From assembly GCF_900091515.1 (NCBI RefSeq), contig NZ_LT607410.1, forward strand, positions 1,860,001 through 1,924,000: a stretch of DNA of 64,000 bases. Reading direction: 5' to 3'. A program made the position numbers and the translations under genes. Each line of letters starts with the position of its first letter. Positions within the stretch are counted from its first letter, which is position 1. This stretch comes from Micromonospora purpureochromogenes (GTDB lineage: Bacteria; Actinomycetota; Actinomycetes; Mycobacteriales; Micromonosporaceae). Shown piece after piece: positions 26,757-33,913 of the stretch. The notes below the pieces were generated by a model. It was not told the origin of the DNA. It ran no database searches and saw only the letters and a program-made list of their open reading frames with translations.

Positions 26757-27533
26757 ATGCGTAGACGGTGGTGGAGCCTGGCCGCGGCCACACTGCTCGC
26801 CGCGGTGGCCCTGGTGGCCCCGGCGAGCCCCGCGCTGGCCGCGCCGACGTTCAAGGTGCCGTTCCCCTGCGGCCAGTCCTGGTCCGGGCAGACCCGGTCC
26901 GACCACAGCCCGGCGTACGCGATCGACTTCAACCGCACCGACGACCTCGGCGACCCGGTGGTGGCCAGCGCCCCCGGCACCGTCGACCGGGTCACCGACC
27001 TCGGCGGCACCAGCTACGGCAAGTACGTCCGGATCGACCACGGCGGCGGCTACACCACCTACTACGCCCACCTCAACGGCTTCAACGTCTCGGTCGGCCA
27101 GACCGTCGGCTACGGCAAGGTGATCGGCTGGGTGGGCAGCACCGGCGGCTCCACCGGGCCGCACCTGCACTACGAGCAGCGGCTCAGCGGCAACGACATC
27201 CAGGTGCGGTTCAACGGCACGCTGGCGCTCTACTGGGGCACCAAGAGCTACACCAGCGACAACGCCTGCTCCGGCGGCACCGCCTCCGGCACGGTCAACA
27301 CCGCCGGCGCGGACCTGACGGTGCGCTCCGGCCCCGGCACCGGCTACAGCGCGGTCGGCTCGGTCGCCGACGGCGCCACGGTGACCATCTACTGCCAGAC
27401 CACCGGCACCACCGTCACCGGCACGTACGGCACCAGCTCGATCTGGGACCGGATCGGCTCCGGCCGGTACATCTCCGACGCGTACGTCTACACCGGCTAC
27501 GACGGGTGGATCCCGAACGTGCCGCGCTGCTGA
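26757..27533 (+). CDS. Secreted M23 metallopeptidase with SH3-like domain
   Basis: A 258-residue exported protein. A Sec signal peptide ends near LAAPT (about residues 29-30). The M23 peptidase domain has the zinc residues H50 and D57 (SDHSPAYAIDFNR) and H138 in PHLHYEQ, with a catalytic H105. Residues 180-258 form a bacterial SH3-type wall-binding domain (TAGADLTVRSGPGTGYSAVGS). It should cleave peptide cross-links in peptidoglycan. GGAGG sits 6 nt before ATG 26757. It is divergent from the glucoside operon and convergent with the tspO remnant. Confidence 0.93.
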   Translation: MRRRWWSLAAATLLAAVALVAPASPALAAPTFKVPFPCGQSWSGQTRSDHSPAYAIDFNRTDDLGDPVVASAPGTVDRVTDLGGTSYGKYVRIDHGGGYTTYYAHLNGFNVSVGQTVGYGKVIGWVGSTGGSTGPHLHYEQRLSGNDIQVRFNGTLALYWGTKSYTSDNACSGGTASGTVNTAGADLTVRSGPGTGYSAVGSVADGATVTIYCQTTGTTVTGTYGTSSIWDRIGSGRYISDAYVYTGYDGWIPNVPRC

Positions 27534-27548
27534 GGGCGCGGACGCGTG

Positions 27549-27577
27549 GCGGGGCCCCGGCCGGGCCGGGGCCCCGC
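27549..27577. terminator. Bidirectional terminator
   Basis: A 13-bp perfect GC stem (27549-27561 with 27565-27577) lies between the convergent M23 gene and the tspO remnant, 11-16 bp from both stop codons. Confidence 0.7.
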
Positions 27578-27587
27578 GACGTCGGAG

Positions 27588-27965
27588 TCAGCTGTTGAGC
27601 TGCCAGATGGAGAAGTTCAGCGCGGCGGCGAAGGTGACCCAGGCCCAGTACGGCAGCAGCAGCGCCGCCGCCGGGCGGGAGACCCGCCGGAACAGCACGA
27701 CGGTCACCCCGATGGCGAGCCACATCAGCACGATCTCGGCGAAGGCCAGGCCGTACCGCCCGGCACCGAAGAAGAGCGGCGTGCAGATCGCGTTCAGCAC
27801 GAGCTGGGCGGTCCACGCCCAGAGGGCCGGGCCGAAGCCGACCCGGCGCCAGACCAGCCAGCCGGCGATCGCGATCAGCGCGTAGAGCAGCGTCCAGACC
27901 CGGCCGTCCGCGGAGTGCTCTGCGTTATCTCCATGGTCGAGATATTTTCGTCCGGCCGACGGCAC
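27588..27965 (-). pseudogene. TspO/MBR family protein, 5' truncated
   Basis: Residues from GRVWTLLYALIAIAGWLVW onward are a TspO/MBR (tryptophan-rich sensory) protein with four remaining helices and the family ending PYWAWVTFAAALNFSIWQLN. The first helix and the conserved W/PP loop that should precede VWTLLYAL, about 45-55 residues, are missing. They are replaced by about 20 unrelated residues (RKYLDHGDNAEHSADG). The break is near 27906. No alternative frame upstream supplies the lost part. I read it as a decayed or rearranged gene; a functional short form is less likely. GTG 27965 is the only in-frame start of note. Confidence 0.65.
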
Positions 27966-28005
27966 AAACCCGCACCAGCGGGCGCGACGGACCCCGGACG
28001 CACGG

Positions 28006-28074
28006 CGCCGGGGTCGTCGCTGCCGGATCTCCAGGTCTGGGAGGACGGAGATTCCGGAAGCGACGACCCCGGCG
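28006..28074 (-). terminator. Very long hairpin downstream of GPGG small gene
   Basis: The arms 28006-28032 and 28047-28074 pair over 27 positions with one mismatch and one bulge around a 14-nt loop, starting with a 16-bp perfect match. A second stem TGACGC-GAAATCA-GCGTCA (28082-28100) overlaps the stop codon of the small gene, and a third (CCCGC-ACCA-GCGGG) lies near 27969-27982. Together they isolate the small gene from the tspO remnant. Confidence 0.7.
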
Positions 28075-28097
28075 GGTCCGGTGACGCGAAATCAGCG

Positions 28098-28241
28098 TCA
28101 ATTGAAGATGCTGACACCACCCGGGCCGACCAGCAGGCCCACCACGATGAGGACGACGCCCCACAGGATCTGCCGGCGGAACAGCGCGAGGATGCCGGCG
28201 ACCACGAGTACGACTGCGAGAATCCAGAGAATCAGCTCCAT
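28098..28241 (-). CDS. GPGG-motif small membrane protein
   Basis: A 47-residue protein too short for most gene callers. One helix ILWILAVVLVVAGILALF is followed by RRQILWG, a second helix VVLIVVGLLV, and the diagnostic end GPGGVSIFN. This is the small two-helix GPGG-motif membrane family common in actinomycetes; its function is unknown. ATG 28241 lies 44 nt after the metallophosphoesterase gene on the same strand, so it may belong to that operon. Confidence 0.88.
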   Translation of the reverse strand: MELILWILAVVLVVAGILALFRRQILWGVVLIVVGLLVGPGGVSIFN

Positions 28242-28284
28242 GGCGGCTGAATACCCGGCTCGCCGATTGCGGAAACCTGGGAGA

Positions 28285-29007
28285 TCATTCGAGGTGATCG
28301 CCCAGGTGGAAGATGCTGTACGCCTGCTTGATCACGGGGTGCGCGACGTTGCGGACGCGGACCCCGCCGGGGGTGGTGCCCCGCTCGGTGCCCGCGTGGG
28401 CGTGCCCGTGCAGGGCCAGCGCGGTCGGCGCCGAGTCGATCGCCTGACCCAGCTGGTACGACCCTAGGAACGGATAGATCTCCAGCGGTTCGCCGGCGAG
28501 CGTGTCCGGCACGGGGGAGTAGTGGGTGAGCGCGACCAGCAGGTCGCACTCCAGCTCGCGCAGCGCCTTCCCCAGCGCCTCGGCGCTCTCGTTGGTCGTC
28601 CGGACGAAGGCCTTCATCTCCGGCTCCCCGAAGTCGCTGGCGCACCGGCCGGCGAAGCCACCGCCGAAGCCCTTGACCCCGGCCACGCCGAGCCGGCCGC
28701 CGGTGCACTCCAGCACCATGCCCGTCCCCTCCAGCACGGTGATCCCGGCGTCCTCCAGCACCTTGACCACCTGCGGCACCTGGTCGCACTGGTGGTCGTG
28801 GTTGCCGAGCACGGTGATCACCGGCACCCCGAGGCCGCCGAACTCCCGAGCCACGCAGCGCGCCTCGGACTCCGTGCCGTGCCGGGTCAGGTCCCCGGCG
28901 AGCAGCAGCACGTCGGCGCAGTCCGGCAGCTCCTCCAGGGCCGGGCGGAACCGGCCGACCACGTCCTCGTCCACGTGCACGTCGCCGACGGCGGCGATCC
29001 GGATCAT
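28285..29007 (-). CDS. Calcineurin-like metallophosphoesterase
   Basis: A 240-residue protein with the full set of metal motifs: GDVHVDE, LLLAGDLTRHG, VLGNHDHQ, LTHYSPVP and LHGHAHAG. There is no signal peptide, so it is cytoplasmic. The substrate is unknown; relatives cleave phosphodiesters or nucleotides. GGGGGG precedes ATG 29007. It follows the BON-domain gene after 13 nt and is the third gene of a nucleotidyltransferase/BON/phosphoesterase operon. Confidence 0.92.
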   Translation of the reverse strand: MIRIAAVGDVHVDEDVVGRFRPALEELPDCADVLLLAGDLTRHGTESEARCVAREFGGLGVPVITVLGNHDHQCDQVPQVVKVLEDAGITVLEGTGMVLECTGGRLGVAGVKGFGGGFAGRCASDFGEPEMKAFVRTTNESAEALGKALRELECDLLVALTHYSPVPDTLAGEPLEIYPFLGSYQLGQAIDSAPTALALHGHAHAGTERGTTPGGVRVRNVAHPVIKQAYSIFHLGDHLE

Positions 29008-29020
29008 CGTCGGACCCCCC

Positions 29021-29287
29021 TCACGGCAGCTCCTCGACCTGGGTCGGCGCCTGTGCGCGGATCACCCCGATGTCGCTGGTGATCGGCAGGTCCGGGAAGC
29101 GCTCCGAGACCCGCCGGAGGATCTCCTCCCGCCGGTGCGGGGTCTCCACCTCGCCGTAGAGGACCAGGCCGCGTTCCCGGTGGACCACGGTGATCCCCTG
29201 CTCGGCGACGTCCGGATCCTCGGCGAGCAGCCGGTGGATCTCCGCCTCGACGTACTCGTCGGGCGGGCCGGCGCCATGCTCGGTCAC
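29021..29287 (-). CDS. BON-domain-like small protein
   Basis: An 88-residue protein fitting a single BON fold: EYVEAEIHRLLAEDPDVAEQ, then GITVVHRERGLVLYGEVETPHRREEILRRVSERFPDLPI, then a beta strand. BON domains in larger proteins bind phospholipid or polysaccharide. There is no signal peptide, so it is cytoplasmic. Its ATG overlaps the stop codon of the upstream nucleotidyltransferase gene by 4 bp, so translation is coupled. Confidence 0.8.
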   Translation of the reverse strand: MTEHGAGPPDEYVEAEIHRLLAEDPDVAEQGITVVHRERGLVLYGEVETPHRREEILRRVSERFPDLPITSDIGVIRAQAPTQVEELP

Positions 29288-29889
29288 GGTGTCTCCTCTC
29301 CCTCGGGGGTGCGGGCGTACGGCACGGGCGTGCCGCCGTACGGCACCACGTCGAGCCGGTCCAGCAGCACCAGGAACGCCTCGGCGTACGGCGAGTGCCG
29401 CGTCTCCTTCCGTACCCGTTCCCAGTCGATCTGTTCCCGCAGCGAGCGGGCCAGCGGCAGGCCGCGGGCGAAGTCGCAGTAGTGCTGCGAGAAGCTGAGC
29501 AGCTTGTGCACCATCAGCCGGGTCGCGGACAGCACCGGCATGTGGATGGCGTCCACCGGGCGCACCACGGTGTCGGCGAAGGTCTCCTCGGTCACCGGGG
29601 TCTCGATCGGTCGGTGGATCAGGTCCACCATCCGCCCCTCGTCGTAGACCTTGACCAGCCAGTCCTCCGGCGGGCGCTCGGCGGTGAAGCCCTCGGCGAC
29701 CAGCGCCTCCAGCGCCCGTTCGACGTCCTCCTCGCAGAGCAGGAAGTCCACGTCGTGCTCACTGGAGTGGCCGCCGTGCGCGTAGACGGCGAAGCTGCCG
29801 CCGAGGGCGAAGGGGATGTCGTTCTGCTTGAGCACGGCGGCGACCCGCTTGAGGGTGTGCAACAGGCTCTCGTCCCCGCGCTCGGCCAT
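29284..29889 (-). CDS. Nucleotidyltransferase-fold protein
   Basis: A 201-residue protein of the MNT/AbiEii-like nucleotidyltransferase group. It has LLHTLKRVAAVLKQNDIPFALGGSFAVY, then the catalytic-type EHDVDFLLCEEDVERALEAL with D-x-D, and a helical C-terminus with ATRLMVHKLLSFSQHYCDFARGLPLAR. Start ATG 29889 follows GGGAG. Nucleotidyltransferases of this type occur in toxin-antitoxin pairs and in stand-alone roles. Here the partners are a BON protein and a phosphoesterase rather than a HEPN toxin, so I do not call it a toxin. Confidence 0.85.
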   Translation of the reverse strand: MAERGDESLLHTLKRVAAVLKQNDIPFALGGSFAVYAHGGHSSEHDVDFLLCEEDVERALEALVAEGFTAERPPEDWLVKVYDEGRMVDLIHRPIETPVTEETFADTVVRPVDAIHMPVLSATRLMVHKLLSFSQHYCDFARGLPLARSLREQIDWERVRKETRHSPYAEAFLVLLDRLDVVPYGGTPVPYARTPEGEETP

Positions 29890-30038
29890 CTGGTTCTCCC
29901 GTCGTCGTGAAGGTGGACAGGCGGTCGGAAATGACGTTGCGTACCCGGCCCGCCCGCCACCCACACCTGGGCGGCGATCAGAGACTGGTCAGCGAGCCAT
30001 CAACCGGGCAAACCGCCGGGAGGCGAGCGCCGGTCGGA

Positions 30039-30044
30039 TAACCT
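30039..30044 (+). promoter_or_regulatory. -10 box of a leaderless gene
   Basis: TAACCT fits TANNNT and ends 7 nt before GTG 30052, which lacks a ribosome site. Transcription would start at the start codon. Confidence 0.55.
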
Positions 30045-30051
30045 GTGCAGG

Positions 30052-30777
30052 GTGGCCAGATCACTGCGGGCGACCGGCGGCACGGCCCGACTTCGCCGCG
30101 TCGCCCTGATCGGCATCGACGGTTCGGGCAAGACGACCCAGGCGCACCGGCTCGCCGACGCGCTCACCGCGGCCGGCCGGCCCGCCACCTACCACCGCAA
30201 CGCCGGCGGCCGGCGCTGGCTCGGCCGGCTCGCCAACCGGCTCGGCCGCCCCGACGCGCAGCGCCTGGTGGGGCGCAACGGAGTGTTGGCCGTGGAGTCG
30301 GTGCTGCGCTGGCTGGCGATCGCCGCCGCCCTGCTGAGCTGCCTGGTGACCGGCCGCACGGCGGTGATGGACCGCTATTCCGCCTGCCAGTACGCCAGCA
30401 TCCGGGCGCACGGCGGGCAGCGCTGGGAGCGGCTGGCCCGGGTCGGTTACCGGGTCTTCCCGCCCCCGCAGGTCACTTTCCTGCTGACCGTGGACCCGGC
30501 GGAGGCGTACCGGCGGATCGAGCGGCGCGGCGACGACCACGAGACGATGGGCTGGCTGACGGCCGCCGACACGGCGTACCGCACCCTGCCCGAGTACCCG
30601 AGCTTCGTGCTGGTCGACGCCTCCGGCGCGCCGGAGGACGTCGAGCGGCGCATCCGGGCCCACCTGGCGGCCTGGCTGCCGGCCGAGGCCGGCCCGCCGG
30701 CCCTCGACGCGTCGGCTGCCGACGTGCCGGTCGCCGCGGCGATCCGGGGGCGGTTGCCCGTTCAGGCCCGCCCGTAG
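30052..30777 (+). CDS. Thymidylate-kinase-like P-loop kinase
   Basis: A 241-residue P-loop protein. Walker A GIDGSGKTT is at residues 21-29, a DRYSACQYAS motif (thymidylate kinase DRY) follows near residue 106, and the LID-like arm has EAYRRIERRGDDHE. A hydrophobic stretch AIAAALLSCLVTG lies before DRY. The nucleotide substrate is uncertain; a housekeeping tmk may exist elsewhere. The gene appears leaderless. Its 3' end overlaps the convergent SDR gene by 16 bp. Confidence 0.82.
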   Translation: MARSLRATGGTARLRRVALIGIDGSGKTTQAHRLADALTAAGRPATYHRNAGGRRWLGRLANRLGRPDAQRLVGRNGVLAVESVLRWLAIAAALLSCLVTGRTAVMDRYSACQYASIRAHGGQRWERLARVGYRVFPPPQVTFLLTVDPAEAYRRIERRGDDHETMGWLTAADTAYRTLPEYPSFVLVDASGAPEDVERRIRAHLAAWLPAEAGPPALDASAADVPVAAAIRGRLPVQARP

Positions 30778-31454
30778 ACCGGTACGGCCGCTCCGCTGGT
30801 CGGCGCGGAATCGTCCGAGGCGAGGAAGCGGACCACCGGGGCGATCTCGGCCGGGGTCACCCAGCGGCGGTGGTCGGCGCCCGGCTGGGCGGCCCGGTTC
30901 GCCGGGGTGTCGATCACGCTGGGCAGCACCGTGTTGCAGCGGACGCCGGAGGCCCGGTACTCGACCGCCACCGCGTTGGCGAAGGCGAGCACGGCCGCCT
31001 TGGCGGTGGCGTACCCGGCCGCCCCGGGGAACGGCGCGAGCGCGGCCCGGGACGAGACGCAGACCACCGCGCCGCCGCCGGCCGCGATCAGGTGCGGCAG
31101 TGCCGCCTGGGTGACCAGGTAGGTGGGCCGCAGGTTGATCGAGAGCATCCGCTCGAACTCCTCGACCGGCGTCTCGTGCACCCGGCCGCCGCTGGCGTAC
31201 CCGCCGACCAGGTTGACCACCGCCCGCAGCGGCGCGGCATCGTCGTCGGCGGCGGCCCGCACGGCCCGCTCGACACCCGCCGGGTCCATCAGGTCCGCGG
31301 TCACCCGGACCGGGCCGGACGCCGCCGGCCGCGCCCCGGTGGCGCTCTCCCGCTGGGGTACGACCACGCGCCAGCCCGCCTGGACGAAGGCGGCGGTGAC
31401 CGCCCCGCCGAGTCCGCCCGTTCCTCCGGTGACCAGCACGCTGCGATCCGCCAT
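30762..31454 (-). CDS. Short-chain dehydrogenase/reductase
   Basis: A 230-residue SDR. The cofactor loop is TGGTGGLGGAV (residues 8-18), NLVGGYA replaces the usual NNAG, and the catalytic set is Ser in CVSSRAALAPFPG with Y-x3-K in GYATAKAAVLAF. The C-terminus has VLPSVIDTPANRAAQP. The substrate is unknown; an Asp after strand 3 (TADLMDP) is seen but NAD versus NADP cannot be fixed. ATG 31454 has a TACGGT box 7 nt upstream and no ribosome site, suggesting leaderless translation. Confidence 0.92.
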   Translation of the reverse strand: MADRSVLVTGGTGGLGGAVTAAFVQAGWRVVVPQRESATGARPAASGPVRVTADLMDPAGVERAVRAAADDDAAPLRAVVNLVGGYASGGRVHETPVEEFERMLSINLRPTYLVTQAALPHLIAAGGGAVVCVSSRAALAPFPGAAGYATAKAAVLAFANAVAVEYRASGVRCNTVLPSVIDTPANRAAQPGADHRRWVTPAEIAPVVRFLASDDSAPTSGAAVPVYGRA

Positions 31455-31461
31455 GCGGGAC

Positions 31462-31467
31462 ACCGTA
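31462..31467 (-). promoter_or_regulatory. -10 box of the leaderless SDR gene
   Basis: On the minus strand TACGGT (TANNNT) ends 7 nt before ATG 31454. Confidence 0.5.
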
Positions 31468-31576
31468 GCGTGGTGTTCGACCGCGGCGGACGGGAGCGTC
31501 ATGCTGGGGTGACCGCACTCGCTGCCGGGACGTGACGCGCGCGGGGGATACTTGTGTCGGATACGCGCGGTGATGG

Positions 31577-31610
31577 TTGACGGGCCACCGCTTATGAAAG
31601 TAAGTTTCAT
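31577..31610 (+). promoter_or_regulatory. Promoter and palindromic operator of the RpiR-type gene
   Basis: TTGACG (31577-31582), an 18-bp spacer and TAAGTT (31601-31606) predict transcription starting at GTG 31613. A palindrome ATGAAA-GTAAG-TTTCAT (31594-31610) covers the -10. Its AT-rich GAAA/TTTC arms fit RpiR/MurR-family sites, so autoregulation is likely. Confidence 0.65.
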
Positions 31611-31612
31611 CC

Positions 31613-32527
31613 GTGGCGAAGAGTACGAAGATTTCTGCGAGTCACGAGCCGGGTGGGCTGATCGTCCATATCAGCGGCCTGCTCCCCTCGCTGTCGCCCG
31701 CCGAGCAGCGGGTGGCCCGGCTGGTCGTCTCCGACCCGGCCGACGCCGCGCGGCGGACCATCACCGATCTCGCCACCGCCGCAGAGACATCCGAGGCCAC
31801 CGTCATCCGGTTCTGCCGGTCGGTCGGCATGGACGGTTACCCGCAGTTGCGGATCCGGCTCGCCGCCGAGGCCGCCCGCCGGGTCGAGCCGCCGGACGCC
31901 CGGGTCGTCGGTGGTGACATCCCGCCCGGCGCGGACCTGGCGCAGATCATCGCCACCATCGCGTTCAACGACGCCCGGGCCGTCGAGGAGACCGCCGAGC
32001 AGCTCGACCCGGCGGTCTGCGAGCGGGTGGTCGACACCATCGCCGCCGCCGGCCGCATCGACGTCTACGGCGCCGCCGCCAGCGGCTTCGTCGCCTCGGA
32101 CTTCCAGCAGAAGCTGCACCGCATCGGCCGCACCGCCTTCTACTTCCCCGACATACACACCGCGCTGACCTCCGCCGCGCTGCTCGGCAAGGGCGACGTC
32201 GCCATCGGCATCTCGCACACCGGCACCACCTCCGACGTCATCGAGGTGCTGGAGCAGGCCCGCGCACGGGGCGCCGCGACCGTCGCGCTGACCAACTTCC
32301 CCCGCTCGCCGATCACCGAGGTGGCCGACTTCGTGCTCACCACCGCGGCCCGCGAGACGACCTACCGCTCCGGCGCGATGGCCAGCCGGCTCGCCCAGCT
32401 CACCGTCGTCGACGTGCTCTTCGTCGGGGTGGCCGCGCGGAACCGGGCACGGGCCCGCAAGGCCCTGGAGGCGACCGCCGAGGCGGTCAAGTCGCACCGG
32501 GTCGGCCCGGGCCGGAGGCGCGGGTGA
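31613..32527 (+). CDS. MurR/RpiR family regulator
   Basis: A 304-residue regulator. The N-terminal RpiR helix-turn-helix has LSPAEQRVARLVVSDP and ITDLATAAETSEATVIRFCRSVGMDGYPQLR. The C-terminal SIS domain binds a phosphosugar (RIDVYGAAASGFVASDFQQK, VAIGISHTGTTSDVIEVLEQA). It is followed, with a 4-bp overlap, by murQ, so the effector is probably N-acetylmuramic acid 6-phosphate or a product of it. GTG 31613 has no ribosome site and sits 6 nt after a -10 box, indicating a leaderless message. Confidence 0.93.
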   Translation: MAKSTKISASHEPGGLIVHISGLLPSLSPAEQRVARLVVSDPADAARRTITDLATAAETSEATVIRFCRSVGMDGYPQLRIRLAAEAARRVEPPDARVVGGDIPPGADLAQIIATIAFNDARAVEETAEQLDPAVCERVVDTIAAAGRIDVYGAAASGFVASDFQQKLHRIGRTAFYFPDIHTALTSAALLGKGDVAIGISHTGTTSDVIEVLEQARARGAATVALTNFPRSPITEVADFVLTTAARETTYRSGAMASRLAQLTVVDVLFVGVAARNRARARKALEATAEAVKSHRVGPGRRRG

Positions 32528-33474
32528 CCGCCGGTCGGGTGGAGCCGGACGAGGCGGCGACCGTGGCCCGACCGGTGGTCCGGGTGGGCGCCCCGACCGA
32601 GCGTCGCAACCCGGACAGCGCCGACCTCGACCTGATGTCGACCCGGGAAGTGCTCACCGTCATCAACGACGCCGACCGCCGGGTGCCGGCCGCCGTCGCG
32701 GCCGTCCTCGACGAGATCGCCGCGGCCGTCGACCTGGCCGTGGCGGCCCTGCACAGCGGGCACCGGGTGCACTACTTCGGCGCGGGCACCTCCGGCCGGC
32801 TCGGGGTGCTCGACGCCGCCGAACTGGCCCCCACCTTCAACTCCCCGCGGGACTGGTTCTGCGCCCACCTGGCCGGCGGCCCGGACGCGATGTGGCGTGC
32901 CGTCGAGGACGCCGAGGACGACGAGCGGGGTGGCGCCGCCGAGGCGGCCGAGTGCGTACGGCCGGGCGACCTGGTCGTCGGCCTGGCGGCCAGCGGGCGC
33001 ACACCGTACGTCCTCGGGGCGCTCGCCGCAGCTCGGGCGCAGGGCGCCGCCACGGTGCTGCTCTGTGCGAACCCGGAGGCGGAGGCCGCCTCCTCGGTCG
33101 ACGTGTTCATCGGGGTGGACACGGGACCGGAGGTGGTCACCGGGTCGACCCGGATGAAGGCGGGCACCGCGCAGAAGCTGGTGCTGAACAGTTTCTCCAC
33201 GGCCGTGATGGTGCGCCTCGGCCGGGTCTACTCGAATCTCATGATCGACATGGTGGCCACCAACGCGAAGCTCCGCGGGCGGATGATCTCGATCCTGATG
33301 GAGGCCACCAACTGCTCGGAGGAGATCTGCCGCAGGGCCCTGCACGAGGCCGCCGGCGATCTCAAGACCGCCCTGGTCTCGCTGGTCTCCGGGGCCGAAA
33401 TTTCCGCCGCCCGGGCCGCCCTGGCCCGCAGCGCGCACCAGGTGCGCGGCGCGCTCGCCCTGCTCGCCTCCTGA
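32524..33474 (+). CDS. murQ: N-acetylmuramic acid 6-phosphate etherase
   Basis: A 316-residue SIS-fold etherase that removes lactate from MurNAc-6-phosphate to give GlcNAc-6-phosphate in cell-wall recycling. Signatures are PTERRNPDSADLDLMST, HYFGAGTSGRLGVLDAAE, PTFNSPRDWF, GLAASGRTPYVLGAL and STRMKAGTAQKLVLNSFST. It starts at GTG 32524, overlapping the regulator's stop codon, so the two are translationally coupled. No phosphotransferase or anhMurNAc kinase is in the window. Confidence 0.97.
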   Translation: MTAGRVEPDEAATVARPVVRVGAPTERRNPDSADLDLMSTREVLTVINDADRRVPAAVAAVLDEIAAAVDLAVAALHSGHRVHYFGAGTSGRLGVLDAAELAPTFNSPRDWFCAHLAGGPDAMWRAVEDAEDDERGGAAEAAECVRPGDLVVGLAASGRTPYVLGALAAARAQGAATVLLCANPEAEAASSVDVFIGVDTGPEVVTGSTRMKAGTAQKLVLNSFSTAVMVRLGRVYSNLMIDMVATNAKLRGRMISILMEATNCSEEICRRALHEAAGDLKTALVSLVSGAEISAARAALARSAHQVRGALALLAS

Positions 33475-33487
33475 CCCCCCGCGCGCG

Positions 33488-33510
33488 ACCCGGCCCGCCC
33501 ACGGCCGGGT
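33488..33510 (+). terminator. Weak hairpin after murQ
   Basis: An 8-bp perfect stem (33488-33495 with 33503-33510) with a 7-nt loop lies 13 nt after the murQ stop codon. Confidence 0.45.
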
Positions 33511-33913
33511 GAGACGCGGAACACGTCGCGGACGGGACGTCCCGCACGCCCCGGATTGTTGTCCAGGGCGTGGGGTAATCAATCCCGGAGCGGATGAACC
33601 GACCGGTACACCGGCGCGTATCAGGCAGTGACCAGGATCGCAGCCGGGCGGTGACGAGGGTCGCTGCGTCGTTGGGGTCGCAATGGTGCGATTGCCAGGG
33701 GCGGAGGTCGATTTCCCCTGATCCGCCAGCCTGTTCGTGGTGCGGAGTCGGCGAGCCCCGAATGGGCGCTGACAGCAAACGTGGACGTGGCGTTCAGCTG
33801 ATACTCAGGCATTCGTGACACTTTCGACTCACGACATGGAATCCCCGGCACGTCTCATCTGTTGTGTAGGTGTCAGCACCGACGGGCACAGCGGAGGTTA
33901 CGGGGGAGGGCCG
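33511..33913 (+). other. Long upstream region of sigB
   Basis: This 400-bp region lies between murQ and sigB. It holds GGAAC at 33518-33522 with CGTC 15 nt further on, resembling an ECF-sigma promoter but one base short of usual spacing. A GATACT -10-like box sits near 33796. A GTG frame runs from 33815 into sigB, but the GGGGAGGG ribosome site supports ATG 33914. No separate gene is seen. A long leader fits a regulated stress sigma gene. Confidence 0.4.

Noticed and set aside
29284..29889. Type II or MNT/HEPN toxin-antitoxin module
   Set aside because: Although the protein has a nucleotidyltransferase fold, there is no adjacent HEPN or DUF86 partner; the next genes are a BON protein and a metallophosphoesterase.
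33518..33541. ECF-type promoter GGAAC/CGTC upstream of sigB
   Set aside because: The spacing is 15 bp where 16-18 is usual, and such short motifs arise by chance in GC-rich DNA. Mentioned only in the intergenic entry.
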